From Pseudodonghicola xiamenensis DSM 18339 (GTDB lineage: Bacteria; Pseudomonadota; Alphaproteobacteria; Rhodobacterales; Rhodobacteraceae), in NCBI RefSeq assembly GCF_000429365.1, contig NZ_AUBS01000007.1, positions 1-64,000 on the forward strand: DNA of 64,000 nt, given 5' to 3'. A program made the translations under genes and the position numbers. How positions within the stretch are numbered: position 1 is the stretch's first letter; the number at the start of each line of letters is the position of its first letter. The notes beneath the pieces were generated by a model that saw only the letters and a list, made by a program, of their open reading frames with translations, searched no databases and was not told the origin of the DNA. Below are positions 1-7,856 of the stretch, in pieces.

Positions 1-33
1 CCAGAAAAGATTGCTCACCACACCCTCCTATAG

Positions 34-1272
34 TTGGAGAGCGTGAATCACGCCGCCAGTGGCGCCGCAAGCCGATTAATGGGTCCTGAGCCTAAGGCGC
101 GTGCCGCCGCCTTGTCGCAGAACAACGGCATCGCCGCGCGGATTATCGAGACTTGGACGGGCGCACTTGTCGGCAAGGGCTGGCAAGCGCAGGCACAGCA
201 CCCCGACCGGCAGATTGCCCGCGCTCTCAATGCCGAGCTTGAAAGCCTTGTTGGCCCTCTTCTGCCGCTGATCGCCCGCGCGGTGGTGCGGGACGGCGAG
301 TGCTTCGTGCGGCTGATAGGCGGCGCGCAAGGCTTCCGCCTCTCCGTGCTGCCCGCCGATCAAGTTGACCCGGCCATGACCCGCGATTTGGGAAATGGTG
401 GCCGCGTCGTCGCGGGCGTCGAATTCGACGCGTCGGAACAGATTGTTGCCTATCACGTCCTACCCGATGCGCCCGGCACCGCCTTTGCCTACTACAGCGA
501 ACCGCTGCGCATTCCCGCCGCCGAAATCCTCCACATCTTTGACCCGATTTTTCCCGGCCAGGTGCGCGGGGTGACATGGCTCGCACCGGTCCTCTTGAAG
601 CTGGCCGACTATGACGCTGCGTCCGACGCGATGCTGATGAATCTCAAGACCCAAAGCCTGTTCGCGGGTTTCGTCACCGATCTTGAGGGCGGTGCAGCGG
701 GCTTTGACGGGGACCAGGGCGGCGGCACGGTCAACGTGAGCTTGGAGCCCGGCGCAATGCGCATCTTGCCGCCAGGCAGTGACGTGAAGTTTGCCCAACC
801 CGGCGGCGGCTTGACGGAACAGGTTGGCTTTCTCAAGGCGCAGCTGCGGGAAATCGCGGTGGGCACCGGCCTCATGTATGAGCAACTGAGTGGCGATCTG
901 TCCGAAGCGAACTATTCCAGCGCGCGTTTCGGCCTCTTGGAATTCCGCCGCTTGGCCGAACAGCGCCAGCGCAGCCTTATCGAATGCCAGCTTCTTCGTC
1001 CGCTCTGGCGGCAGTGGATTAACTGGAAGGCGCTGGCCGGGGAAATCGCCGCCGATGACGCGGAAAGCCCCGACTATCGCGCCGTTCGCTTCGTCGCGCC
1101 GGGTTGGCAGTGGGTAGACCCCCAGAAAGAGGTCAATGCCGAGGTGCGCGCCATCGAAGCTGGGTTGAAATCCCGAGCCGAAGTCGTGGCGAGCCGAGGC
1201 CGCGACATTGATGAACTGGACGACGAGATTGCAGCCGACCGCCGCGCGGCCCGGCAGGAAGGTGACGCATGA
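34..1272 (+). CDS. Phage portal protein, lambda gpB-like family, N terminus apparently missing
   Basis: The 412-residue product matches the lambda/gpB portal family, the dodecameric ring at the capsid vertex through which DNA is packaged. Family features include the early ARAAALSQNNGIAARIIE-like helix, the QAQHPD segment, the DGECFVRL strand and the YSSARFGLLEFRR segment near residue 300. Family members usually run to about 480-530 residues and carry some tens of residues before the point where this one begins. The frame is closed by TAG just before a TTG at 34, and no Shine-Dalgarno precedes it. The +1-shifted frame (bases 2-43) could encode the missing N-terminal stretch, so a frameshift near base 43 is possible; the window edge prevents a decision. 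The stop overlaps the next start (ATGA at 1269). Confidence 0.8.
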   Translation: MESVNHAASGAASRLMGPEPKARAAALSQNNGIAARIIETWTGALVGKGWQAQAQHPDRQIARALNAELESLVGPLLPLIARAVVRDGECFVRLIGGAQGFRLSVLPADQVDPAMTRDLGNGGRVVAGVEFDASEQIVAYHVLPDAPGTAFAYYSEPLRIPAAEILHIFDPIFPGQVRGVTWLAPVLLKLADYDAASDAMLMNLKTQSLFAGFVTDLEGGAAGFDGDQGGGTVNVSLEPGAMRILPPGSDVKFAQPGGGLTEQVGFLKAQLREIAVGTGLMYEQLSGDLSEANYSSARFGLLEFRRLAEQRQRSLIECQLLRPLWRQWINWKALAGEIAADDAESPDYRAVRFVAPGWQWVDPQKEVNAEVRAIEAGLKSRAEVVASRGRDIDELDDEIAADRRAARQEGDA

Positions 1273-3035
1273 CCATTCATCTGCGCAGCGTGACGCCGCG
1301 CCCCTCGACCCTCGACACCGCGTCCCGAACCGTTGAAGCCATCGTTTCCACCGGGGCCGATACCCCCCGCGCAGGCTACGTCGAACGGCTCGACCTGTCC
1401 GGCGCTGATCTGTCGCGATTGGTGGGCGGCCCTGTTCTGGACGGGCACCGCTCGGAAACGACCCGCGACCAACTGGGGATCATCGAAGCCGCCGAGGTGC
1501 GGCCCGAGGGGCTTTGGGTCCGCATCAAATTCCGCAGCAATGAAGCCGCCAAAGCGGTGCTGTCCGACATTGCCGACGGTACGTTGCGCGGCCTGAGTGT
1601 CGGTTACACGGTCCAGCAATGGGCCGAAGCGCGCGAAAGCAATCGGCGGGTGCGCACCGCCGCCAAATGGACGCCGCTTGAAGTCAGCGTTGTCCCGATC
1701 CCTGCCGATCCTTCGGCGCACTTCCGCAATGGAGCAACCCAAATGGAAAACGAGACCATCGAAACCGCCTCCACGGCGGCAACCGCGACCCGTGCCGACA
1801 TGAACCGGGAAATCCGGTCCATCGGTCAACTGGCGAACCTGTCTGCCGACTGGGTGGACTCGCAGATCGACGCCGAAGCCACCCCCGAGGCCGCACGCGC
1901 CGCCGCCTTCGCCGAAATGGCGCAGCGTCAGGAACAGACCCGCACCCGGTCTGCGCGCATCGAAATCACGGCAGATCATACCGACCCGCAGGTGATCGCG
2001 GAACGGGCCGGCGAAGCGCTCTTTGCACGATCGAACCCCGCTCATGACCTTTCGGCACCGGCCCGGCAGTATGCAGGCCTTACCATCCCCGAAGTCGCCC
2101 GCCAGTGCCTCACTCGGTCTGGCATCTCGACCACGGGGGCGGCGACGGAAAGCCTTGTCACGCGGGCGCTGCACTCCACGTCCGACTTTCCGCTGATCCT
2201 GGGCGATGCCGTCAACCGGGAACTGCGCCGCGCCTATCAGGCGGCACCGTCCGGCATTCGCCAGATCGCCCGCTAAACCACGGCCCGCGACTTCCGGGCA
2301 AAGCGTGCCGTCATGCTGGGCGAAGCGCCGGAACTGGAAAAGGTGCTGGAAGGTGGAGAATACACCTACGGCACGATTGCGGAAGGTGCGGAATCCTACC
2401 GCGTCGAAACCTTCGGAAAAATCTTCGCGATCACCCGGCAGGCGCTCATCAACGACGATCTGGGCGCATTCACCCGCGTCCCGGCCATGATGGGGCAGGC
2501 TGCTGCCGCGTTCGAGGCCAAGACGTTGGCCGGTCTGATCGACGGCAACCCCGTCATGTCGGACGGTGTGGCAGTGTTCCACGCCGATCATGCGAACCTC
2601 GACACGGCGTCGGTCATCGACACCGCCGGGCTTTCATCGTCCCGCCTGATGTTGCGCTCACAGACCGGCCTTGGCGGCGGCAAGATCAACTCCACGCCGC
2701 GCTTCCTGCTGGTATCGCCCGACCGCGAAACCGAAGCAGAACAGGCGCTGGCGGCGATTACCGCGACCAGGACTGATGATGCGAACCCGTTCAGCGGCCT
2801 GTCTCTGATCGTGGATGGATACCTGACCGATGCGTCGGCTTGGTACATGGCCGCTGACCCCGCCGCCTTGGACGGCATCGAATATGCGTACCTTGAGGGC
2901 GCACCGGGGCCGCAGATCGAAACGAAAGCGGGCTTCGAGGTGGACGGCATGTCCATCAAGGTCCGCCTCGATTTCGGCGCGGGCTGGGTGGACCATCGGT
3001 CGATGGTCAAGAACCCCGGCGCACCGGTGACGTAA
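1269..3035 (+). pseudogene. Prohead protease/major capsid protein fusion, interrupted by an in-frame TAA
   Basis: One frame of 589 codons is broken only at 2274-2276. The first part (1269-2276, 335 residues) starts with an HK97-type prohead protease of about 150 residues, with candidate catalytic His60 (GPVLDGH) and Ser110 (LRGLSVGYT). A linker and the first part of a Mu-like/HK97-fold major capsid protein follow. The remainder (2277-3035) continues the same capsid domain in frame: TTARDFRAK, the EAPELEKV segment, ITRQALINDDLGAF. Protease-capsid fusions of this type are a known family, so the join is natural and the stop is the lesion. No Shine-Dalgarno precedes the internal ATG at 2313, so restart is unlikely to give a working capsid protein. 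The start overlaps the portal stop by ATGA, and the end overlaps the next start by TAATG. Confidence 0.88.
2274..2276 (+). other. Nonsense codon (TAA) inside the protease-capsid frame
   Basis: TAA sits between IAR and TTARDF in the capsid domain, where relatives read straight through. A single change from AAA (Lys) would explain it, since relatives often have a basic or polar residue here. The 250-odd codons downstream are free of further stops or shifts, which suggests a recent mutation or a sequencing error. Confidence 0.85.
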
Positions 3036-3250
3036 TGGCTATCGAGGTCAGCGAACTGGAAGGACTGCGGGACGAGCTCATTCGAGCTCGCGCCCGTGGC
3101 GTCCGCGTGACGGCCTATGAGGGCAAGCGGCTGGAATATGGCAGTGATGCCGAAATGGCCGCAGCAATCGCAGACCTCGACCGCCGCATTTCTCGCGCCA
3201 GCCGAACCCCTATCCGCACGGTGCGGGCTATATCTTCGAAAGGTGTCTAG
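3035..3250 (+). CDS. gpW-like phage head-tail joining protein
   Basis: This 71-residue protein resembles the gpW head-completion family. It has an amphipathic N-terminal helix (LEGLRDELIRARARGV), a short strand pair around TAYEGKRLEYGS, and the DAEMAAAIADLDRRI helix, the usual order and size for gpW (about 68-75 residues). gpW closes the portal after DNA packaging and provides the surface for tail attachment. Its ATG overlaps the capsid stop (TAATG), so translation depends on ribosomes ending the capsid gene. That gene now carries a stop far upstream, so expression may be reduced. Confidence 0.75.
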   Translation: MAIEVSELEGLRDELIRARARGVRVTAYEGKRLEYGSDAEMAAAIADLDRRISRASRTPIRTVRAISSKGV

Positions 3251-3252
3251 CC

Positions 3253-3438
3253 ATGCCGAAGCCGCAAGCCACTGTCCGCCGCACAATCGCGGAAATTCTT
3301 GATGCAGCGCGGCGCGCAGGATGGGCGTGGGCAAAGGTTGAATGGAAGCCTGATGGAAGCGTGACGGTGGACGCCGGTATGACCGAGGCCGACACCGACG
3401 ATGACTTTCTATCCAGTGATCTGCGGATGGGGAAATGA
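3253..3438 (+). CDS. Small protein encoded directly before the integrase, function unknown
   Basis: The 61-residue product has a basic N-terminal half (ATVRRTIAEILDAARRAGW) and a very acidic C-terminal half (TEADTDDDFLSSD). It starts two bases after the gpW stop and overlaps the integrase start by ATGA, so it is translationally coupled to both. Short proteins with this helix-then-PDGS layout often sit next to integrases in alphaproteobacterial elements. A directionality factor (excisionase-like) is one possibility, but no clear DNA-binding fold is visible. Confidence 0.6.
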   Translation: MPKPQATVRRTIAEILDAARRAGWAWAKVEWKPDGSVTVDAGMTEADTDDDFLSSDLRMGK

Positions 3439-4463
3439 CCAGAAAACAGCTTCCAAAGTACGTGTATGAAGATCGCGGATATGTCCGTTTTATCCGACGC
3501 GCGCGCGGTCAGTCTGTCATGATGAAGGAAGAACCGGGCACGCCTGAGTTCTATGAGCACTACAACCGCCTTCTGAAGGGGCGCGGGCCGGTTTCATCCA
3601 AGCGCAACTTCGAAGCACTCATTCTGAGCTACTACGAAAGTGATGCGTACAAGAAACTGAAGCCCCGAACCAGGGCTGACTATCGCAAGTACATCGAGCA
3701 CATTCGGACCATTTGGGGGAAGAAAGACCCGGCTAAGGTTGAAGCACATCACGTCTACGAATTGCACAGGGCCAATGCCGACCGCTGGCGTCAGGCAAAC
3801 TACCTCGTGCAGGTGCTTGTGGTTCTGATGAATCATGCCCGTCTCACTGGCTTCCTGAAGAAGGAGCACGGCAATCCGGCAAAAGGCATCCCGCTTTTCA
3901 AGCAGCAAAGCGAAGGCTGGGAGCCTTGGCCTGACGATGTGCGCGCCGAATTCGAGCGTATCGCTACACCCCGCGCACGGCTTGTCTATGAGCTTTGCAT
4001 CGGCACGGGGCAGCGCATCGGTGACGTGCTCAAGATCCGCTGGGGCCACTTGAAGGATGGAGCCTATGACTTCACCCAGGGCAAAACAGATAAAGAGCTT
4101 TGGATACCGCTGACGGAACGCCTCAAGGCCTATCTGGCGACAGTGGACAAGAAAGGCTTAACCGTTGTCACGGATGCGGCGGGGCGCCCCGTGCGATACC
4201 GGACAGTTGCGGATGAGATGCGCAAGGTAAAAGCCAACATGCAGCATCCCGACGCCGCGAAGTACGTCACGCATGGCCTGCGCAAGAACGCGACAATCGA
4301 GCTCTATCACGCCGGATGCAGTGATGAGATGGTCAAGGCCGTCACGGGCCATTCAAGCGTAGAGATGCTGAGAAGATATGGCGGCAAGGTGCGCCAACGT
4401 GAATTGGCAAGCCGTGCTCAAGAGGCGCGAAATCGCATGGAACAGAACAAGCCCGGAACGTGA
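3435..4463 (+). CDS. Tyrosine-type site-specific integrase
   Basis: A 342-residue tyrosine recombinase that would integrate and excise the element at the adjacent tRNA gene. An N-terminal arm/core-binding SAM-like domain covers about residues 55-150 and the catalytic domain about 165-330. The active-site set is complete: Arg194 (TGQRIGD), Lys217 (QGKTDKE), His280 and Arg283 (THGLRK), His306 (TGHSS) and nucleophile Tyr315 (RRYGG). Nothing suggests that the integrase itself is broken, unlike the capsid gene upstream. It overlaps the preceding small gene by four bases and points toward the 3' end of tRNA-Cys, 68 bases away. Sharing an operon with head genes is unusual, since integrases normally have their own promoter. 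Confidence 0.93.
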   Translation: MTRKQLPKYVYEDRGYVRFIRRARGQSVMMKEEPGTPEFYEHYNRLLKGRGPVSSKRNFEALILSYYESDAYKKLKPRTRADYRKYIEHIRTIWGKKDPAKVEAHHVYELHRANADRWRQANYLVQVLVVLMNHARLTGFLKKEHGNPAKGIPLFKQQSEGWEPWPDDVRAEFERIATPRARLVYELCIGTGQRIGDVLKIRWGHLKDGAYDFTQGKTDKELWIPLTERLKAYLATVDKKGLTVVTDAAGRPVRYRTVADEMRKVKANMQHPDAAKYVTHGLRKNATIELYHAGCSDEMVKAVTGHSSVEMLRRYGGKVRQRELASRAQEARNRMEQNKPGT

Positions 4464-4531
4464 ATGTTTCAACGGCTATTTCAAACTTCAAACGAGAGGA
4501 CACACAGGGTGACGCAAGTGCTTGAAAATAT

Positions 4532-4571
4532 TGGAGGCGAGTACCGGAATCGAACCGGTGTACACGGATTT
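4532..4571. other. Putative attachment site at the 3' end of tRNA-Cys
   Basis: The integrase gene ends just before the 3' end of an intact tRNA-Cys, the usual geometry when an element has recombined into the 3' half of a tRNA and restored it. The core would lie in the T arm and acceptor strand; its exact borders cannot be fixed without the second copy, which should lie beyond the left window edge. Confidence 0.4.
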
Positions 4572-4605
4572 GCAATCCGCTGCGTCACCACTCCGCCAAC
4601 TCGCC
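4532..4605 (-). tRNA. tRNA-Cys (anticodon GCA)
   Basis: Read on the minus strand, a complete cloverleaf is visible. The seven-pair acceptor stem is GGCGAGT/ACTCGCC, the D arm follows with GCGGAGTGGTGACGC, and the anticodon stem GCGGATT/AATCCGT-like arm presents GCA. The T arm has the invariant GGTTCGATTCC, the discriminator is U, and CCA is encoded at 4532-4534. Length is 74 bases. Its 3' end faces the integrase gene, which marks it as the likely integration target of the element to the left. Confidence 0.96.
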
Positions 4606-4637
4606 GCCGGTGGCAAAAATGCCATGTGGTTTGGGGC

Positions 4638-4666
4638 GATATAGCGGTCGCTTCGGGTGGCCGCAA
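4638..4666 (-). promoter_or_regulatory. Likely housekeeping promoter of tRNA-Cys
   Basis: On the minus strand, TTGCGG (4666-4661) and TATATC (4643-4638) are separated by exactly 17 bases. The -10 element ends 33 bases before the mature tRNA 5' end, a fitting distance for a short leader removed by RNase P. Confidence 0.6.
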
Positions 4667-5607
4667 GTATGATTTTCAGTGTTGCCACACAGCTTGCCAA
4701 TCATTTGCATCTGTTCCTGCTCGCTTCTGCCGTGGGGCATGTGCTCTGAGGTAACGGAGAACATGCTGCGGAATGTCTTACGTCTCTGCGCTCGGCGGTG
4801 TCGACGCAAGCCGGCGGCTCCGTGGGCGTGGGGGCACTGTCGGACGGGATTGTCTGCTGCTGTGACGAGGATGCTGGTGGGCACCGTCCGGTGCTCGGGT
4901 TCAAGGTCGGAGGGGCGGGGCATCGCGTGGCAGGGTGGGAATGCCACGCGATCCGGGCAATCTCGTTGGTCTATCGCGAAGGTCTTGCCCTCCGGGCCGG
5001 TCCGGTTGGTGTTTCTCCGGCTGCCGGTGGCTCTGCCGATCCTGTCGGCAAGCGGGCGGCAGCGGCGCAGATCAGCCCCGCCGAGGTCGAAGAGGGGGAT
5101 TCAGCAATCCACAGCCTGATGCCTTCCCGGTCTTTCAATGCCTTCCCGGCCTTGCTTGAATCCTCAGGGGGGCAAGGGGCGGTCTCGGAGCGAATTCGCT
5201 CCGTCTTGCGACGCGGTGAGCGTCAGGGCCGCAGGCTTATATCTGGTCATGTTTTCGTGCCTGTGGCGATCCGTGACATCGAGGTGACGCATAGGGGCAG
5301 GGGAGCTGATGGCCATACGGTTTCGAGGGGGCGAACCGCGTTCCGGTGCCGCCGTCGGGAGCCTACACTATATACACATGCAGAACGTGGGGGCGGAGGC
5401 GGAGCTGGGGCCTCTGCGGTGCGCAGGATGTGCGCTGATGGGCAGGCCGCGCCTCCGGTGATGCCGCAGCCGCAGGAAAACCGCTGTTTTCGCGCTCTGC
5501 CGGAGTGCTGTCGGGGGCTGTCGGGCGGGAAATTTCACGGTCACCGTTGCCGGGGCCGAAGGGATGTGGCAAAAGCCATGGCAGGGACTGAACAAAAGAG
5601 TTTAGCT
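4667..5607. other. About 0.9 kb without a convincing gene
   Basis: Open frames exist on both strands, but their translations are rich in Cys, His, Arg and Gly, lack recognisable domains and have no ribosome-binding sites. The + strand is G-rich in parts, for example around 5390-5420. A small AT-rich spot at 5366-5378 (ACTATATACACAT) may belong to a promoter for the methyltransferase gene at 5608. The stretch may be a decayed gene or a long leader; no function is assigned. Confidence 0.5.
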
Positions 5608-6261
5608 ATGACAGACTTCGCTGCCCGCCGTCGCATGATGGTCGATACCCAGGTCCGGCCCTCCGATGTGACGAAATATCCGATCATCGACGCGTTGCTG
5701 ACGGTGCCGCGTGAAATCTTCGCCCCCGATGCGCTGCGTGATGTCGCTTATACCGGGGAAGACCTGGCATTCTCGCCCAATCGGGTAATGCTGGAGCCGC
5801 GGACCCTGGCCAAGATGCTCGACACGCTGGATATCCGTCAGGACGAGCTGGTGATGGATGTGGGCTGTGCCTCCGGCTATTCCGCTGCAGTGATCGCCAC
5901 GCTGGCACAGGCCGTCGTGGCTGTCGAAGAGGATGAGACGCTGGCCGGAGAGGCTCCGGAGCTTCTGGCCGAGGCGGGGGCGGACAGCGCGATCCTTCAT
6001 CAGGGGCCGTTGGCTGCCGGAGCGGCCGAGCATGGTCCCTATGACGTGATCATCGTCGAAGGCGGGGTCGAGGAGCTGCCGCAGGCTCTGATCGATCAGC
6101 TCAAGGAGGGTGGCCGGATGATCTGCATCTTTATCGAAGGTGCTCTGGGCGAGGTCCGGATCGGCTTTAAACGTGGCGGTCGCATGTCTTGGCGCTATGT
6201 ATTCAATGCCGCTGCCCCGGTGCTGCCGGGGTTCGAAAAGCAAAGGGCGTTTTCGCTCTGA
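5608..6261 (+). CDS. pcm: Protein-L-isoaspartate O-methyltransferase family protein
   Basis: This 217-residue SAM-dependent methyltransferase belongs to the PCMT family, which methylates isoaspartyl residues in damaged proteins to start repair. It opens with the family-typical RRRMMVDTQVRPSDV segment, which places the true start here rather than at any of the earlier in-frame starts reaching back to 4798. SAM motif I is visible as VMDVGCASGY at about residues 82-91, followed by the VVAVEEDETL acidic-loop region. It stands directly upstream of a TolC-family gene, an order common in Rhodobacteraceae. The family includes members whose repair activity is unproven, so the exact substrate is inferred. 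Confidence 0.88.
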   Translation: MTDFAARRRMMVDTQVRPSDVTKYPIIDALLTVPREIFAPDALRDVAYTGEDLAFSPNRVMLEPRTLAKMLDTLDIRQDELVMDVGCASGYSAAVIATLAQAVVAVEEDETLAGEAPELLAEAGADSAILHQGPLAAGAAEHGPYDVIIVEGGVEELPQALIDQLKEGGRMICIFIEGALGEVRIGFKRGGRMSWRYVFNAAAPVLPGFEKQRAFSL

Positions 6262-6341
6262 AGGCAAGAGAGGGCGCGATCGGACAAGATGGCGCCCTTC
6301 GACAATCTGGACCCCGAAGACGGGCAATCGGAGACGAGGAT

Positions 6342-7763
6342 ATGGGCAAGGCAGCAGGGATCAAGCGGCTTCTCAGGTCGGCGGTGATGGCCGGCGGGCT
6401 GGCCGCCGCGGTGATGGCGCCGCAACGGGCGAGCGCCGAGAATATCGTGGACGCGATGATCGGGGCGTATAACACCAGCGGTCTGCTGGAACAGCAGCGC
6501 GCGCTTCTGCGGGCGGCTGATGAAGATGTCGCAATTGCCTTGTCGGCCCTGCGTCCGGTGATCAACTGGACCACCCAATTGACCCGCACTTTGGCAAAGA
6601 CTGAGAATAGCGGTGTCAAGATCAACAATTATCAGAGCGATTTCTTCACCGGTCTGACGTTGGAGCAACTGCTTTATGACGGTGGCGCCTCGCAGCTCAA
6701 CCGACAGGCGGCACAGGAAACCGTTCTGGCCACGCGTCAGGCCTTGCTGAATATCGAACAGCAAATCCTGTTCCGCGCCGCATCGGCCTATCTGAACGTG
6801 GTGCTCTACAGCGAAAACGTTCGGCTGCGCGAAAACAACGTGCGTCTTCTGCAGGAAGAATTGCGCGCGGCCCAGGACCGTTTCGATGTGGGGGAGGTGA
6901 CCCGGACCGATGTGGCCCTGGCCGAAGCACAGCTGGCCGCGGCCCGCTCCGGCCTGGCGTCGGCGCGCGGCACGCTGGTCAGTGCCCAGGCCGAATATTA
7001 TAACGCAACCGGGCACCAGCCGGGGCCGCTGGCTGGTGAGCCACGCCTGCCCAAGGCTGCCGCATCGAAACAGGCGGCGACCGATATTGCCGTGCGCAAT
7101 CACCCCAGCATCCTGTCGGCGCAGCATCAGGTCCGGGCGGCAGAGCTTGGTGCTCAGGCGGTTTCCAAGGCAATGGGCCCGACTGCTGGGCTGTCGGCCA
7201 GCTTGGGGTGGACCGAGGAAACCACCGGGTCGGATTACACCCACAGCGCCACCATCGGCGCGTCGGTGTCGCAACCGATCTATCAGGGCGGTGCCTTGTC
7301 CGCCCGCTACCGGTCGGCCCTGGCCAGCCGGGATGCCGCCAAGTCGGCGCTGCTGACGGCGCAGAATAATGTGGTGCAGGATGTGGCGGATGCCTATGTC
7401 CGGCTTCAGGTCTCGAAAGCCAACCTGATCTCCACCGCCGAACAGGTGCGTGCGGCGCAGGTGGCCTTTGACGGTATCCGCGAAGAGGCCAAGCTGGGCG
7501 CCCGTACCACGCTGGACGTGCTGTCGGCGGAACAGGATCTGCTGGACGCTCAGACCAACCGGATTTCGGCGCGCTCGGAAGAGGGGATCGCGACTTATCA
7601 GTTGCTGGTGGCCCAAGGGCTGCTGACGGCCGAAAGGTTGGGCCTGGCGGTTCAGATCTATGATCCGACCCTCTATTACAACCTGGTCAAGAATGCGCCG
7701 GCCAAGGTCAGCAAGCGCAGCCGTGATCTCGACCGTGTGCTCAAGGCTCTGGGGAAAGAGTGA
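6342..7763 (+). CDS. TolC-family outer membrane efflux/secretion protein
   Basis: The 473-residue protein is of the TolC family that forms the trimeric outer-membrane channel for type I secretion and multidrug efflux. A signal peptide is clear: basic GIKRLLRS, a hydrophobic alanine-rich core and an ASA-E cleavage site at about residue 32. The mature part has two repeats of the coiled-coil hairpin, the first with LRPVINWTTQL and RFDVGEVTRTDVALAEAQL, the second with LGARTTLDVLSAEQDLLDAQ, the hallmark TolC signature. The start at 6342 has GAGACGAGGA just before it and gives the signal peptide; in-frame starts further up run into the methyltransferase gene. No inner-membrane partner is encoded nearby. 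Confidence 0.93.
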   Translation: MGKAAGIKRLLRSAVMAGGLAAAVMAPQRASAENIVDAMIGAYNTSGLLEQQRALLRAADEDVAIALSALRPVINWTTQLTRTLAKTENSGVKINNYQSDFFTGLTLEQLLYDGGASQLNRQAAQETVLATRQALLNIEQQILFRAASAYLNVVLYSENVRLRENNVRLLQEELRAAQDRFDVGEVTRTDVALAEAQLAAARSGLASARGTLVSAQAEYYNATGHQPGPLAGEPRLPKAAASKQAATDIAVRNHPSILSAQHQVRAAELGAQAVSKAMGPTAGLSASLGWTEETTGSDYTHSATIGASVSQPIYQGGALSARYRSALASRDAAKSALLTAQNNVVQDVADAYVRLQVSKANLISTAEQVRAAQVAFDGIREEAKLGARTTLDVLSAEQDLLDAQTNRISARSEEGIATYQLLVAQGLLTAERLGLAVQIYDPTLYYNLVKNAPAKVSKRSRDLDRVLKALGKE

Positions 7764-7856
7764 CAATCAGGGCGTGATTCGGCGATTTTCGCTTTCGGTT
7801 GTGTGAAGCCCGGCGAGGGTCTACACTGGCTAGCAAGGTGAGAGTGGAACCAACAT

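Noticed and set aside
2274..2276. Programmed readthrough or recoding of the capsid stop
   Set aside because: The codon is UAA with no stimulatory context seen, and relatives encode a continuous frame; mutation or sequencing error is simpler.
1..4463. Gene transfer agent cluster
   Set aside because: GTA clusters of this family encode separate protease and capsid genes followed by tail genes and have no integrase; here the protease is fused to capsid and an integrase follows directly.
4798..5607. In-frame N-terminal extension of the isoaspartyl methyltransferase (total 487 residues)
   Set aside because: The added 270 residues are Cys/His/Arg/Gly-rich, match no domain and would double the family length; the family-typical start is at 5608.
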